Positions 7,479 through 16,005 of a DNA stretch of 64,000 nucleotides are shown piece by piece. The DNA comes from Acidobacteriota bacterium. Its GTDB lineage: Bacteria; Acidobacteriota; Thermoanaerobaculia; Multivoradales; J023. Where the stretch lies: NCBI GenBank assembly GCA_029263315.1, contig JAJCXR010000024.1, positions 1-64,000 of the forward strand, given 5' to 3'. The notes under the pieces were generated by a model, which worked only from the letters and a program-made list of their open reading frames with translations, was not told the origin of the DNA and searched no databases. Both the position numbers and the translations under genes were made by a program. Numbering within the stretch: position 1 is the first letter of the stretch; the number at the start of each line of letters is the position of its first letter.

Positions 7479-10400
7479 ATGCAATCTTCAGACGTGCGAG
7501 CGAGAGCTGTGTCGATACGACGCCGCCATCTCATCACCAGTTGTTGCAGCGCCATGCTGCTCCTCGTCGGCGGCACCGGCGCCGCCAGCGGCGAGTCGAC
7601 ATCCTGTCCACAATCGGCCTTCAGCCAATCGTTGGCCTACCACGGCCAGCAACAGGTCGACGGCCTGCGGCTGGCGGTGATCGGGCCGCAGGCGGTCAGC
7701 GCCGTGCGAACGGATCCGCAGGGTCCGTTGGGCACTCCGGAGGTGGCGACGGCCCCCGACGGCAGCGTGCGCTTTTTGTTCAGCGGCTCCCCCGTGGCGG
7801 CCGACGATCAAATCACCTTGGCCTTCTGCTTCGACGGTAGCGACGCGGCCCCGATCCCCGTCGGCCCTGACTCCGCCGCCGCTTGGACGGTGGCCGGTGA
7901 AATCGAGAGCGACAGCGAAGAGGCCGCCAAAGGTCCCGCCGCCGCCGCCGCCGGCGTGCAGTGGGGTAGCGTCGACTTGGGGGGTGGATCGTTCACCCTG
8001 CAAGCCGAGCTCGGCAATATGGGGTTCGAGAACCTCGAGCTCCAGGCCCTGGACTGGGCGCGCCTCAGCGCTGCCCCGTCGTTGTCGGAGCTGACCTGGG
8101 ACGGTGCCTTCCCCTGGCAATCCCTGATCGCCCAGCCCCTCGCTTTGGACGGACGCACAGACGGCGAGCCCCGGCGCACCGCCGTGGAATTGCCGGGCCA
8201 GTGGAGCTTCAAGAGCTCCGACGTCGTGCTGCTACGCTTCCGGGCGGCCCCTGAGGACCGTTCCAACGAGACGGTGGACACCGTCCTTCAGTTGACCGTC
8301 GGGTCCTTCCTACAACCTCGCTTCCTGCGGGATCGGGCGCTTACGGCGGCCTCCCAGTCGATGGGTGTGCCGGTGGCCGAGCTGGATTCGGTGGGCGAGA
8401 GCAAGGCGACGTTCTCTCTGAGCGGCGGCGAAGCGTTCATTTACAAGATGTCCGACAGCCAAGGCAACGTCGATGCCGTGGCCCTCGACGGTGACGGTAA
8501 CTCGGTGGACCTGGCGACCCTCGAAGCCGATGAGCAACTGCAACAGGACGCCACATACGGCCGCCTCGATCCTGACTTGGCGGCGGCGGTGGCCAATGCC
8601 GGAGTGGGAGACCTGCTGCCGGTGATCGCTTGGGCGCGGATTTCGCAAGCGGTGGCCGACGGGGCCCCCAGCCGTCCAGGTGCGGACCAACAGGTGCCCG
8701 GCGACGACATCGACGCCATCTACGCGCAAGTGGATGCCTACTGGAATCAGGCCTACGGTGATGCGGTGGAGCCCATCGTCGGATTCCTCAACGTATTGCG
8801 GGCCGAGAACCTGGGGGTTTCTTCCTCGGCGCCCATCGTGCAGGCGGATTTGACGCCGTCGCAAATTCAAGAGCTGGCGTCCCTGGAGTCGGTGGACCGG
8901 CTTTATCTGGGCGGCACCTATGAGGACTTCCTGGCGGTGGCCGGCGCCACGGTGCACGCTGACATCGTGCACGGTCAGGGCTTCCAGGGCCAAGGGACCC
9001 GTCTGGCCCAGGTGGAGATCAGCGGCGGCGTGCCGCCGACCAATCCCTACCTGCAGACCTACACCACGGGCACCGCATGCTTTAGCGGCTCCACCGTGGT
9101 GCAGGATCCGAACGCCTGTGTCGGTCCCCACGCCACGGCGGTGGCCGGCATGATCACCAGCACTCACCCGAGCGACACCGGCATGGCGCCTCAGACTTGT
9201 CTCTATGCCGCGGGCTCCTGCTCCAACGCTTCGAGCCAGCTGCAAGCGGCGTCGGATCGGGCCCGCCTTTGGGGCGCCCGGGCGATGAACCTGAGCTGGG
9301 GTAGCTATGCTGGCACCGGACCCGGTGCGATGGATCGTTTCTACGACAACATGGTGATCAACCACTGGCGTACCGTCGTCGTGGCAGCGGGCAATGGAGA
9401 TGCTCCCTGTGCCCCCGGCACCGGTATCACCGGCAGCCCAGCACGGGCTTATAGCGTCATCACCGTCGGCAATTTCGACGACAAAAACACCGACCTGTGG
9501 GGCGATGACACCATCGGCATCTGCTCGAGCTATGTCGATCCCACCTCGCAGCACAGCGACCGGGAGAAGCCGGATCTGTCAGCCCCCGGCACCAACTTCA
9601 ACAGCACCCTGACCGCTTCGCCTTGGAACGGCAACGTCGGATCCGGCACCAGCTACGCGGCGCCGGTGGTCACCGGGGCGGCGGGTTTGCTCTTCCAGAG
9701 CCACCCCAGCCTGGCCTTTTGGCCGGAAGCCACCAAGCCGGTGTTGATGGTGGCGTCGACCCATAACATCGAAGGCGCGGCGCGACTCTCCGAGCGCGAC
9801 GGCGCCGGTGGTGTGGTGCTCGACGAAGCCCTGGAAGTGGCGGGCAACTACTCGTCCAACCAATGGGGCGGCACCTCCTACTCCTGTAGCTCGCCGACGG
9901 TGATGGACGTGGAGACCATCTACCTGCAACAGTACCGACGCACCCGGGTGGCCCTCAACTGGACCACCTCCGGCGACTATTCACAGTACGCGACGCGGCC
10001 CAGCGCCGATCTCGACCTCCAGATCATCGGCCCCGGTGGCAACGTCGTGACGGGTTCCTATAGCTGGGACAACACCTTCGAGATCGTCGATTTCCTGCCC
10101 GAGCAGAGCGGCAACTACAAGATCCGGGTGCGCAAGTACCGCTGTGACGAGTCGCCGCGCTACATCGGCTGGGCTTGGCGCGAATCGGACCACGGCAGCT
10201 TTGAGATCCCGGGCCTCGGTTGGGAAGCGGAAGGCGCCGGCATGGACATCTACGACATCAACCAGAACGGCAATCCCGATCTGCTGCTGATGGTCTACGA
10301 TGCTCCCTCCGGGGCCAACAACTTCCGCTACAAGATCGGTTGGGACCTGGATGCCGATGGCAGCGCCACCGGTGGTTGGACCAGCGTCTACACGCCTCCG

Positions 10401-11096
10401 GGTGTGGGTTGGTTGGGTCAAGGTGCCGACGGCCAGTTGGTCAATCTGGACAGCAATCCGCGGCCCGAGTTGGTGCTCATGGCCTACGATGCGCCCCCCG
10501 GTCCCAACAACTTCCGCTATGTGGTGGGTTGGAATATGAGCACCAGCGGCACGATCAGCAGCTGGGGTTTCTATCCTCAGCTCTCCGGCCTCGGCTGGGA
10601 AGGCCAAGGCGCGGGCATTGAAACCTTGCAGATCGGCGGCTCGTCCCGTCCGGACCTGCTCTACATGACCTACGACAACCCGGCGGGCGGTAACAACTTC
10701 CGCTACCGCTTCGGGCTCGATCTCAATACCTCCGGGCAAATCACCGGCGGCACCCTGTCGTGCCCACAGGTGGCCGGCGTCGGTTGGGAAGCGCAAGGGG
10801 CCGGTGCCGCCATCGGCAACTTTGTCGGTGGCAGCGCCCCGGACTTGGTCTTCATGGCCTATGACAATCCACCGGGGGCCAATACCTTCCGCTACAGGGT
10901 GGGTCGGGACTTGACCTCCGCTTGCAGCGCCTCGTGGGGCTCGACGGTGATCATCAACGGTCTCGGCTGGGAGGCGGACGGCGCCGAGCCGGAGCTCTAC
11001 GACATCGACGGCGATGGCCAGTTGGAGCTCTTCCTGATGGCCTACGATGATCCATGGGGGGCCAACACCTTCCGCTATCGGGTCATCGATCCCTGA
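7479..11096 (+). CDS. Secreted subtilisin-like (S8) protein with C-terminal repeats
   Basis: The product is 1,205 residues from the ATG at 7479, which has a TAGGAGAG ribosome site. A signal peptide is visible (LITSCCSAMLLLVGGTGAASG, then mature SGESTSCPQ). Residues of about 30-480 are an N-terminal region without a recognised fold. The subtilase domain spans about 500-790, with His551 (GPHATAVAG), oxyanion Asn639 (VAAGNGD) and Ser725 (SGTSYAAP). The position of the usual catalytic Asp reads Glu513 (LAQVEISGG). A pre-protease-like beta domain follows at about 815-900. Five repeats of about 55-60 residues end the protein, each with a GLGWE...GAG, a PDLLLMAYD-like strand and NNFRYR. It is probably exported for protein degradation or surface display. 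A strong terminator follows. Confidence 0.88.
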   Translation: MQSSDVRARAVSIRRRHLITSCCSAMLLLVGGTGAASGESTSCPQSAFSQSLAYHGQQQVDGLRLAVIGPQAVSAVRTDPQGPLGTPEVATAPDGSVRFLFSGSPVAADDQITLAFCFDGSDAAPIPVGPDSAAAWTVAGEIESDSEEAAKGPAAAAAGVQWGSVDLGGGSFTLQAELGNMGFENLELQALDWARLSAAPSLSELTWDGAFPWQSLIAQPLALDGRTDGEPRRTAVELPGQWSFKSSDVVLLRFRAAPEDRSNETVDTVLQLTVGSFLQPRFLRDRALTAASQSMGVPVAELDSVGESKATFSLSGGEAFIYKMSDSQGNVDAVALDGDGNSVDLATLEADEQLQQDATYGRLDPDLAAAVANAGVGDLLPVIAWARISQAVADGAPSRPGADQQVPGDDIDAIYAQVDAYWNQAYGDAVEPIVGFLNVLRAENLGVSSSAPIVQADLTPSQIQELASLESVDRLYLGGTYEDFLAVAGATVHADIVHGQGFQGQGTRLAQVEISGGVPPTNPYLQTYTTGTACFSGSTVVQDPNACVGPHATAVAGMITSTHPSDTGMAPQTCLYAAGSCSNASSQLQAASDRARLWGARAMNLSWGSYAGTGPGAMDRFYDNMVINHWRTVVVAAGNGDAPCAPGTGITGSPARAYSVITVGNFDDKNTDLWGDDTIGICSSYVDPTSQHSDREKPDLSAPGTNFNSTLTASPWNGNVGSGTSYAAPVVTGAAGLLFQSHPSLAFWPEATKPVLMVASTHNIEGAARLSERDGAGGVVLDEALEVAGNYSSNQWGGTSYSCSSPTVMDVETIYLQQYRRTRVALNWTTSGDYSQYATRPSADLDLQIIGPGGNVVTGSYSWDNTFEIVDFLPEQSGNYKIRVRKYRCDESPRYIGWAWRESDHGSFEIPGLGWEAEGAGMDIYDINQNGNPDLLLMVYDAPSGANNFRYKIGWDLDADGSATGGWTSVYTPPGVGWLGQGADGQLVNLDSNPRPELVLMAYDAPPGPNNFRYVVGWNMSTSGTISSWGFYPQLSGLGWEGQGAGIETLQIGGSSRPDLLYMTYDNPAGGNNFRYRFGLDLNTSGQITGGTLSCPQVAGVGWEAQGAGAAIGNFVGGSAPDLVFMAYDNPPGANTFRYRVGRDLTSACSASWGSTVIINGLGWEADGAEPELYDIDGDGQLELFLMAYDDPWGANTFRYRVIDP
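10212..11093 (+). repeat. Five in-frame repeats in the subtilase C-terminus
   Basis: Codons 912-1205 encode five repeats. Each begins G(L/V)GW(E/L), continues with a Gly/Ala turn, an Asp-rich or polar loop, then an LxLMxYD strand and a (N/T)FRY strand. They start near residues 912, 973, 1033, 1097 and 1160. The pattern resembles FG-GAP/VCBS-type blades, which form beta propellers or calcium-binding adhesion modules. This is inferred from the pattern only. Confidence 0.75.
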
Positions 11097-11118
11097 TCCC
11101 GTCACAACGGTGAGTGGG

Positions 11119-11150
11119 GCACCCTCCTTCGATGGTTCGGAGGAGGGTGC
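11119..11150 (+). terminator. Rho-independent-type hairpin after the subtilase gene
   Basis: GCACCCTCCT at 11119-11128 pairs perfectly with AGGAGGGTGC at 11141-11150 across a 12-base loop. It is followed by TTCGTTCGTTGATG rather than a pure T tract. It starts 22 bases after the stop codon, so it most likely ends the subtilase transcript before the gene at 11240. Confidence 0.75.
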
Positions 11151-11239
11151 TTCGTTCGTTGATGTGGGTCTCCATTAGGCAAAAATGCTAGGCTATCCCG
11201 GGCCTCCCGCAGGGCTCGTCCACACATTCAGGAGTCGCC

Positions 11240-12103
11240 ATGAGCCGCAGCACTGCAATCCATCCCAAAGCTTTATTGATTTCGAGCCTCGTCGCCCTGT
11301 GCTTCGCCGGGTCGACCCCGGCACTGGACGTCACCCCCGAGGTTGGGGCCGAAGGAACCGACCTGCGGATCGACGGTGTCGAGCTGACAAACGACGATCC
11401 AGCGGTGGTCCTCTTTGCACCGGATGGTGCGGCCGGCGCTGTGGTCGGCGACCTGCGGCAAGTGCAGACAAGCCTCTACGGTACCCTCGGTCCCTCGGCG
11501 TCGGTTTTCGGCGGTCAGTTGGAGGTCTGGCGGGGGCAGCGCTTCGACTTGCCGCCCCAACTCTTCCAGGGGACCGAGGTGGCGTACTTGGTGCAGTCGC
11601 CGAGTTGGTTCATCGGGCGCCATTTGGAGCCGATGACCGACTCCTTCACCTTCAACCCCAAAACACCGGACACCGTCGCTGGCCCGATGGTGTCGCAGGT
11701 GGCAGCCGTCGATCTCTGGCCGTGTTTTCCCCTCGGTGGCTTTGGCGATTTCGGCTTGCGCATCGACATCGTGATCGACGGGGGCGGCAGTGGTGGCGGA
11801 TCGACCGAGCCGCCCCCGTTCTCCGGCGGTGACAAGGTCGTCGGGGTGCCGGCCAGCAGCGTCCGGACCCTCAATACGGCGCACCTGGTGCTGGAGATGA
11901 TTGCCGCCGATCACCAGAGCGGCCCCAACACCCTGACGCCGAACCTATTGGCGGCGGACCTGGCACAGGTGCTCAATGGCACCTTCGGCCCCCTGGGGCT
12001 GGTGGCGTCTAGCCAAGGGTCGGAGCTGAAAATCTCCCAGGTCGACGGTGACAGCCAGCGCGGTTTCGTGACCGTTCAGCTGTGTGCGGGGGGCTGCGAC
12101 TGA
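11240..12103 (+). CDS. Small secreted protein of unknown function
   Basis: A 287-residue protein with a clear signal peptide (LLISSLVALCFAGSTPA) and an AGGAG ribosome site before the ATG at 11240. I do not recognise the family. The middle holds WFIGRHLEPMTDSFTF and a Gly/Ser linker at about 190 (GGGSGGGSTEPPP) separating two domains. Cys174 and the C-terminal LCAGGCD pair could form disulfides. It is separated from the subtilase gene by a terminator, so it is probably transcribed alone. It is convergent with the kinase gene ending at 12131. Confidence 0.7.
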   Translation: MSRSTAIHPKALLISSLVALCFAGSTPALDVTPEVGAEGTDLRIDGVELTNDDPAVVLFAPDGAAGAVVGDLRQVQTSLYGTLGPSASVFGGQLEVWRGQRFDLPPQLFQGTEVAYLVQSPSWFIGRHLEPMTDSFTFNPKTPDTVAGPMVSQVAAVDLWPCFPLGGFGDFGLRIDIVIDGGGSGGGSTEPPPFSGGDKVVGVPASSVRTLNTAHLVLEMIAADHQSGPNTLTPNLLAADLAQVLNGTFGPLGLVASSQGSELKISQVDGDSQRGFVTVQLCAGGCD

Positions 12104-12130
12104 AGCGGCGGTGGCAGCGAGGACGCCACC

Positions 12131-14608
12131 TCACAGCTGCTGCTCGAGCGCCGTCCGAGCTTGCAGAAGGAGCTCTTCGGCCTCCAGGGTATCCGCATGC
12201 CGGGGGCCGCGGATGCGCCGACAGAGATCTGTCGTCGTCTCCAGGGTGGCGATCGCCTCCTGCCATTGTCGGCGTGCCACCTGTAGGCGTCCAAGACCGA
12301 GCATGGGATTGATCTGGTGCCCGTGATCGGCGGGCAGCGCGGCGACGCGGATGCGGTGCACTTCTCGGTAGAGGGCCGCCGCTCGGTCTTGGGATAAAGC
12401 TTCGTCCCGTCGGGCGAGCAGGTCCGCCAGGTGGATCATCGGATAGGTGGTCTCGAAGTGTCCGTCCCCCAGCTTCTGCCTGAGGACATTCAGCGCCTCC
12501 CCGAGCAAGGTTTCCGCCTCGTCCAGCTGGCCGCGACGCATCAAGAGGGCCGCCAAGTTGGTGCTGCTCTTGGCCACCTGAGGATGGTCGGCGCCGAGCA
12601 CTTGGATCTGACCTTCGCGGGCCCGTCGGTAAAGGGGCTCGGCGGCTTCGAGATTGCCTTGGCTGTGTAGCAGGGCCGCCAGATTGGCCACCGTGCGCAA
12701 GGTTTCGTAGTGGGTCGGGCCATGATGCCTGGAATGCAGGTCCAAGGCTTGGCGTAAATGACTCTCAGCTTCCGTCGGCCGTCCTTGCACCTCCCGCAGG
12801 GCAGCCAGGTTGTCGTGCAACTCCGCCAGATCCCCGTGATCCCCCAAATGTCGTTGACGCAGCTCCAAGGCTTGGCTCCAAAGGCGTTCGGCGTTGGTGA
12901 AGTCGCGACGCACGAAGCTCGAGGCGCCGAGGTTGGTGTAACTTTCCGCCAACTCCGGGCGGTCCTCCCCCAAAGCCCGACGTCTGAGCTCGAGACTTTG
13001 CCGGAAAAGGGCTTCCGCCTCGTCGAATTTCCCTTGCAGGAAGCGGATCTCCCCCAGATGGTTCTGGCTCTCCGCCTGCGCCAGGGGCTCGTCGTCCCGC
13101 CGCAGATCGACGGCTCCGACGAACAGCTCGCCGGCTCGATCGTAGAGGCCGAGGTTCTTGTAGACCCTCCCGATGGTGTCCATGAACAGGGCTTGGACCT
13201 GCGGCTGATCCTCGAGCTCACCGGGGACTTGTTCGGCACCGCGGTCGAGGATCTCCCGCGCCGTCACCGTATTGCCCCGTACCTCGCCGGGATCCGGCAT
13301 CTCGAAGAGATCCACCATCAGCTCGCTCAGCTGCTCTGAGGCCAGGCGTCCGCGGTTGGCCAGTTGGGCCTGGCGCATCGCCACCAGACTGATGGCGATC
13401 AACAAGACCGCCGACAAGGACGCGATGGCCACCGGCAACCGATGGCGGCGGACGAATTTGCTCAGCCGGTAGCCCCAGGTATCGGCTCGGGCTCGCACCG
13501 GCAGATCCTGTAAGTGGCGGCGCACGTCCTCGGCTAGCTGTTCCACCGAGCCATAACGCCGCTCCGGTTCCTGGCGCAGGGCCATGAGCACGATGTTGTC
13601 GAGGTCGCCGACCACCGCCCGAGCGTCCCGTTCGGAGGGGCGATCCTGCTGCTTAGCGCTGTGCGCCATGGAGCGGATGCGTGAGCTGGGGCGCTCCACG
13701 GGTCTCTCCTGGACCGACGACTCCCTGGCCCGGCGATCTCCGGTGCGCCGGGAGTAGGGGCGGTCGTCGGTGAGCAGCTCGAAGAGCAGCACTCCGAGGG
13801 AGTAGACGTCACTGGCGGTGGTCAAGGGCTCGCCGCGGATTTGCTCGGGGCTGGCGTACTCGGGGGTCAACAAACGCACGCCGGCCGCCGTATGGGCGGC
13901 GTTTTCGGCGTCGTGCTGGCCCGGTTCCAAGAGCTTGGCGATACCGAAATCGAGAAGCTTGGGTTGACCGTCGGCGGTGACCAGGATGTTGGCCGGCTTG
14001 ATGTCCCGGTGGATGACCAGGTTGCGGTGGGCATACTGTACCGCGTCGCAGACGGTGACGAAGAGCTCTAGACGATCGCTCAAAGGGAGGGAACGGCAGA
14101 ATGCATCGATCGGTCGACCTTCGATGTATTCCATGACCACGAAGGGCCGTCCGTCGTCGGTGGAGCCGCCGTCGATCAGCTGGGCGATGCTCGGATGCTG
14201 CAAGCGGGCCAGGATCTGACGCTCCTGCCGCAGGCGGCGCAGGATGTCGTCCGTATCGAGGCCCCGGCGGATCAGCTTGATGGCGACGCGTTGTCGGTAG
14301 ACCTGGTCGTCCCGTTCCGCCGACAAGACCGTCGCCAAGCCCCCGCGACCGATCTCACCGGTCACCCGGTAACGTCCTAAACGCTCCGGCACACGATCAA
14401 GATTCCGCGGCAAGACGCTCTTCACCGAGGCGCCAATCCAGTCCTCGGTGGAGTCTCGGCCCACTTCCCGTAGCATGCCCCTCAACTGCCGCCGGAGGTC
14501 CGGGTCGTCGCCGCACTCGGAGTCCAAAAGCGCTTTCTGTCCTGCGCAGTCCAGATCTTCGAGTCTCAGGAAGAGAGCTTCCAAACGCTGCCAGCGCTCA
14601 GGGTTCAC
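12131..14608 (-). CDS. Ser/Thr protein kinase with C-terminal TPR domain
   Basis: The product is 825 residues from a GTG at 14608, placed 19 bases after the sigma-factor stop; the open frame runs further upstream only as an overlap. A short N-terminal segment matches the bacterial kinase lead-in of this type (ERWQRLEALF...RRQLRGML). The kinase domain at about residues 79-365 has the glycine loop GEIGRGGLA, Lys111 (VAIKLI), catalytic Asp202 (IHRDIKPANIL), Asp220 (DFG) and TPEYASPEQ. A membrane helix spans about 391-411. The rest, about 440-820, consists of tetratricopeptide repeats of the NLGASSFVRRDFTNAERL type. It is probably a membrane kinase with an external TPR module. Pairing with an ECF sigma factor implies a joint signalling role. 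Confidence 0.93.
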   Translation of the reverse strand: MNPERWQRLEALFLRLEDLDCAGQKALLDSECGDDPDLRRQLRGMLREVGRDSTEDWIGASVKSVLPRNLDRVPERLGRYRVTGEIGRGGLATVLSAERDDQVYRQRVAIKLIRRGLDTDDILRRLRQERQILARLQHPSIAQLIDGGSTDDGRPFVVMEYIEGRPIDAFCRSLPLSDRLELFVTVCDAVQYAHRNLVIHRDIKPANILVTADGQPKLLDFGIAKLLEPGQHDAENAAHTAAGVRLLTPEYASPEQIRGEPLTTASDVYSLGVLLFELLTDDRPYSRRTGDRRARESSVQERPVERPSSRIRSMAHSAKQQDRPSERDARAVVGDLDNIVLMALRQEPERRYGSVEQLAEDVRRHLQDLPVRARADTWGYRLSKFVRRHRLPVAIASLSAVLLIAISLVAMRQAQLANRGRLASEQLSELMVDLFEMPDPGEVRGNTVTAREILDRGAEQVPGELEDQPQVQALFMDTIGRVYKNLGLYDRAGELFVGAVDLRRDDEPLAQAESQNHLGEIRFLQGKFDEAEALFRQSLELRRRALGEDRPELAESYTNLGASSFVRRDFTNAERLWSQALELRQRHLGDHGDLAELHDNLAALREVQGRPTEAESHLRQALDLHSRHHGPTHYETLRTVANLAALLHSQGNLEAAEPLYRRAREGQIQVLGADHPQVAKSSTNLAALLMRRGQLDEAETLLGEALNVLRQKLGDGHFETTYPMIHLADLLARRDEALSQDRAAALYREVHRIRVAALPADHGHQINPMLGLGRLQVARRQWQEAIATLETTTDLCRRIRGPRHADTLEAEELLLQARTALEQQL

Positions 14609-14627
14609 GGTTGTCCCATAGGGCGGC

Positions 14628-15221
14628 TCATGGGGGGCCAGGGCCCTGAATCGCTTGCCCCAGCCAAGCCTTGGCCAAACGCAGGTCGCGCTCCGCGGTG
14701 GCCACGGAGACGTCCAGCACCCGCGCCACATCGGCGACGGCGAGGCCGCCGAAATAGCGCAGCTCCACCGCCTTGCTCTTGCGCTCGTCCGCCTGGGCCA
14801 GCTGTTCGAGGGCCTGGTCCAAGGCCAGAAGATCCACCGCCGAGGTGTCGTCGTTGATGGCCAGATCGATATCCAGCTGACCAGCGTCCCACAGGGGGAT
14901 GTGGCGCTCGATGCCGTCCCGCTTGTCGGCCCGCCGTCGGCGGGCCAAATCCACCAAGACCCGCCGCATCGTCCGTGCCGCCACGACATAGAAGTGGGCC
15001 CGTCCCGACCACGTGATGTCGTTCTCCACCAGGCGCAGAAATGCCTCGTTCACCAGCTCGGTGGTCTGCAAGCCGCGATAGCGCTCGCCCACCAAATAGT
15101 GGTGCGCCAGGCGGTGCAGCTCCTGGTAAACCATCGGCGTCAGCTGTTCCAAAGCTCCGTCGTCGCCGTCGCTCCAAGCGACCAACAGCTCCGTCAGCTC
15201 GGCAATCTGGGGTCGACTCAT
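14628..15221 (-). CDS. ECF-family RNA polymerase sigma factor
   Basis: The product is 197 residues from the ATG at 15221, preceded by GAGGGAG at 8 bases. The longer open frame to 15404 has an unlikely Arg/Ser-rich start. Region 2 contains LQTTELVNEAFLRLVEN and AARTMRRVLVDLARRRRADKR. Region 4 contains ALEQLAQADERKSKAVELRYFGGLAVADVARVL and a helix-turn-helix ending ATAERDLRLAKAWL. It fits the ECF group that is commonly encoded next to a kinase-TPR gene in Acidobacteriota and Planctomycetota. It has no anti-sigma gene here. The downstream kinase follows after 19 bases and is probably co-transcribed. Confidence 0.93.
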   Translation of the reverse strand: MSRPQIAELTELLVAWSDGDDGALEQLTPMVYQELHRLAHHYLVGERYRGLQTTELVNEAFLRLVENDITWSGRAHFYVVAARTMRRVLVDLARRRRADKRDGIERHIPLWDAGQLDIDLAINDDTSAVDLLALDQALEQLAQADERKSKAVELRYFGGLAVADVARVLDVSVATAERDLRLAKAWLGQAIQGPGPP

Positions 15222-15318
15222 CAGTGCGCTCCCTCGGACCATGTCTCGAAGCAGCGATTCTACCCTGTGAGTCGGTTGGGTATGTGGGGAGTGAGAGCAG
15301 CGTGACCTTGACCGGCCG

Positions 15319-15626
15319 TTAAAACCATGGCGAGGTGTCATCGTCGACGGACGAAATGATCCTTTCCAGATCGGTGAAAAGGTCCTTCTGGCGGTTGTAT
15401 CCACGTCGAGTGATCAGCTCCAAGGATTCCGACGTCAGCTTGAGATCCTCGACCGTGGCTTGACGGATCATCGCTGATGGCCACGACTAGATCGATATCG
15501 CGGGTCGTGCGGGAGTCCGCTAGAACCGAAAAAGCCAAGCCGCCGACCAGGAGTCCACTGATGATTGAGAGCTTTCAGATCCTCGGCGATGCGTCCGAGG
15601 GCGCCTTCTAAGAGTCCGGTGCCCAT
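15319..15626 (-). pseudogene. Decayed nucleotidyltransferase toxin (AbiEii-like)
   Basis: Reading from ATG 15626, the frame gives GRIAEDLKALNHQW. It then needs a one-base shift to give LVGGLAFSVLADSRTTRDID, the nucleotidyltransferase core with RDID. After ISDDP a second break jumps to a C-terminal stretch with EDLKLTSESLELITRRGYNRQKDL, ending at the stop at 15319. The expected middle of the protein (over 60 residues in intact relatives, from memory) is missing. The gene is therefore frameshifted and internally deleted. Its upstream neighbour looks like the matching small partner. The 5' end overlaps that partner's 3' end, as in intact two-gene modules. Confidence 0.75.
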
Positions 15627-15847
15627 TCCGGAAACCTATGCCAGGCAAGGCGGCCAGGTGCGTCGCCATCGGGTGCATGGGGACGACTGTAGAGCCAGGC
15701 CTGGAGCTTTTCCTCTAGCTCATCCTCATCGAGGTCGGGATGCTGCCGCCGCAGGCTTTGAGCCTGGAGGCGGAGTGCTTCGTCGAACAGCTCGACGGTG
15801 ATCCGCATACGCTCGATGTAGATGGGATTGCGATCAACGACTTCCAC
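15608..15847 (-). CDS. Small antitoxin-like partner of the decayed toxin
   Basis: A 79-residue reading frame from a GTG at 15847; an internal ATG at MRITVELFDEAL gives a shorter option. The sequence has an acidic helical core, LRRQHPDLDEDELEEKLQAWL, then RPHAPDGDAPGR. This resembles the small proteins encoded just upstream of AbiEii-type nucleotidyltransferases, described as Rv0078B-related antitoxins. The match is from memory of the motif. The frame is intact, unlike the toxin downstream, so it may persist as an orphan antitoxin or simply not yet be degraded. Confidence 0.55.
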   Translation of the reverse strand: MEVVDRNPIYIERMRITVELFDEALRLQAQSLRRQHPDLDEDELEEKLQAWLYSRPHAPDGDAPGRLAWHRFPEWAPDS

Positions 15848-15937
15848 GAATCCATTCTACCGCGTTCGTCAGCAGCTCCGCCCATGGTCCGGTCACGGTT
15901 GCCTGGGTGCTTGGGGTTTCTCAGCTTCAAGCCAACG

Positions 15938-15972
15938 AAAAAGCCCGGCACGAACCGTCGCTCGTACCGGGC
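15938..15972 (-). terminator. Rho-independent terminator of the giant modular gene
   Basis: Read on the reverse strand, GCCCGGTACGA and TCGTGCCGGGC form an 11-bp stem with one mismatch around an 8-base loop, followed by TTTTT (AAAAA at 15938-15942 on the + strand). It lies about 33 bases after the stop of the gene ending at 16006. Confidence 0.85.
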
Positions 15973-16005
15973 ATCCCCATGACCCGCGAAGGAGGTAGCG
16001 GGTGC

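Noticed and set aside
8310-11105. Two long reverse frames (414 and 374 residues)
   Set aside because: Both are antisense shadows of the subtilase gene; the apparent repeats mirror the five repeats on the sense strand.
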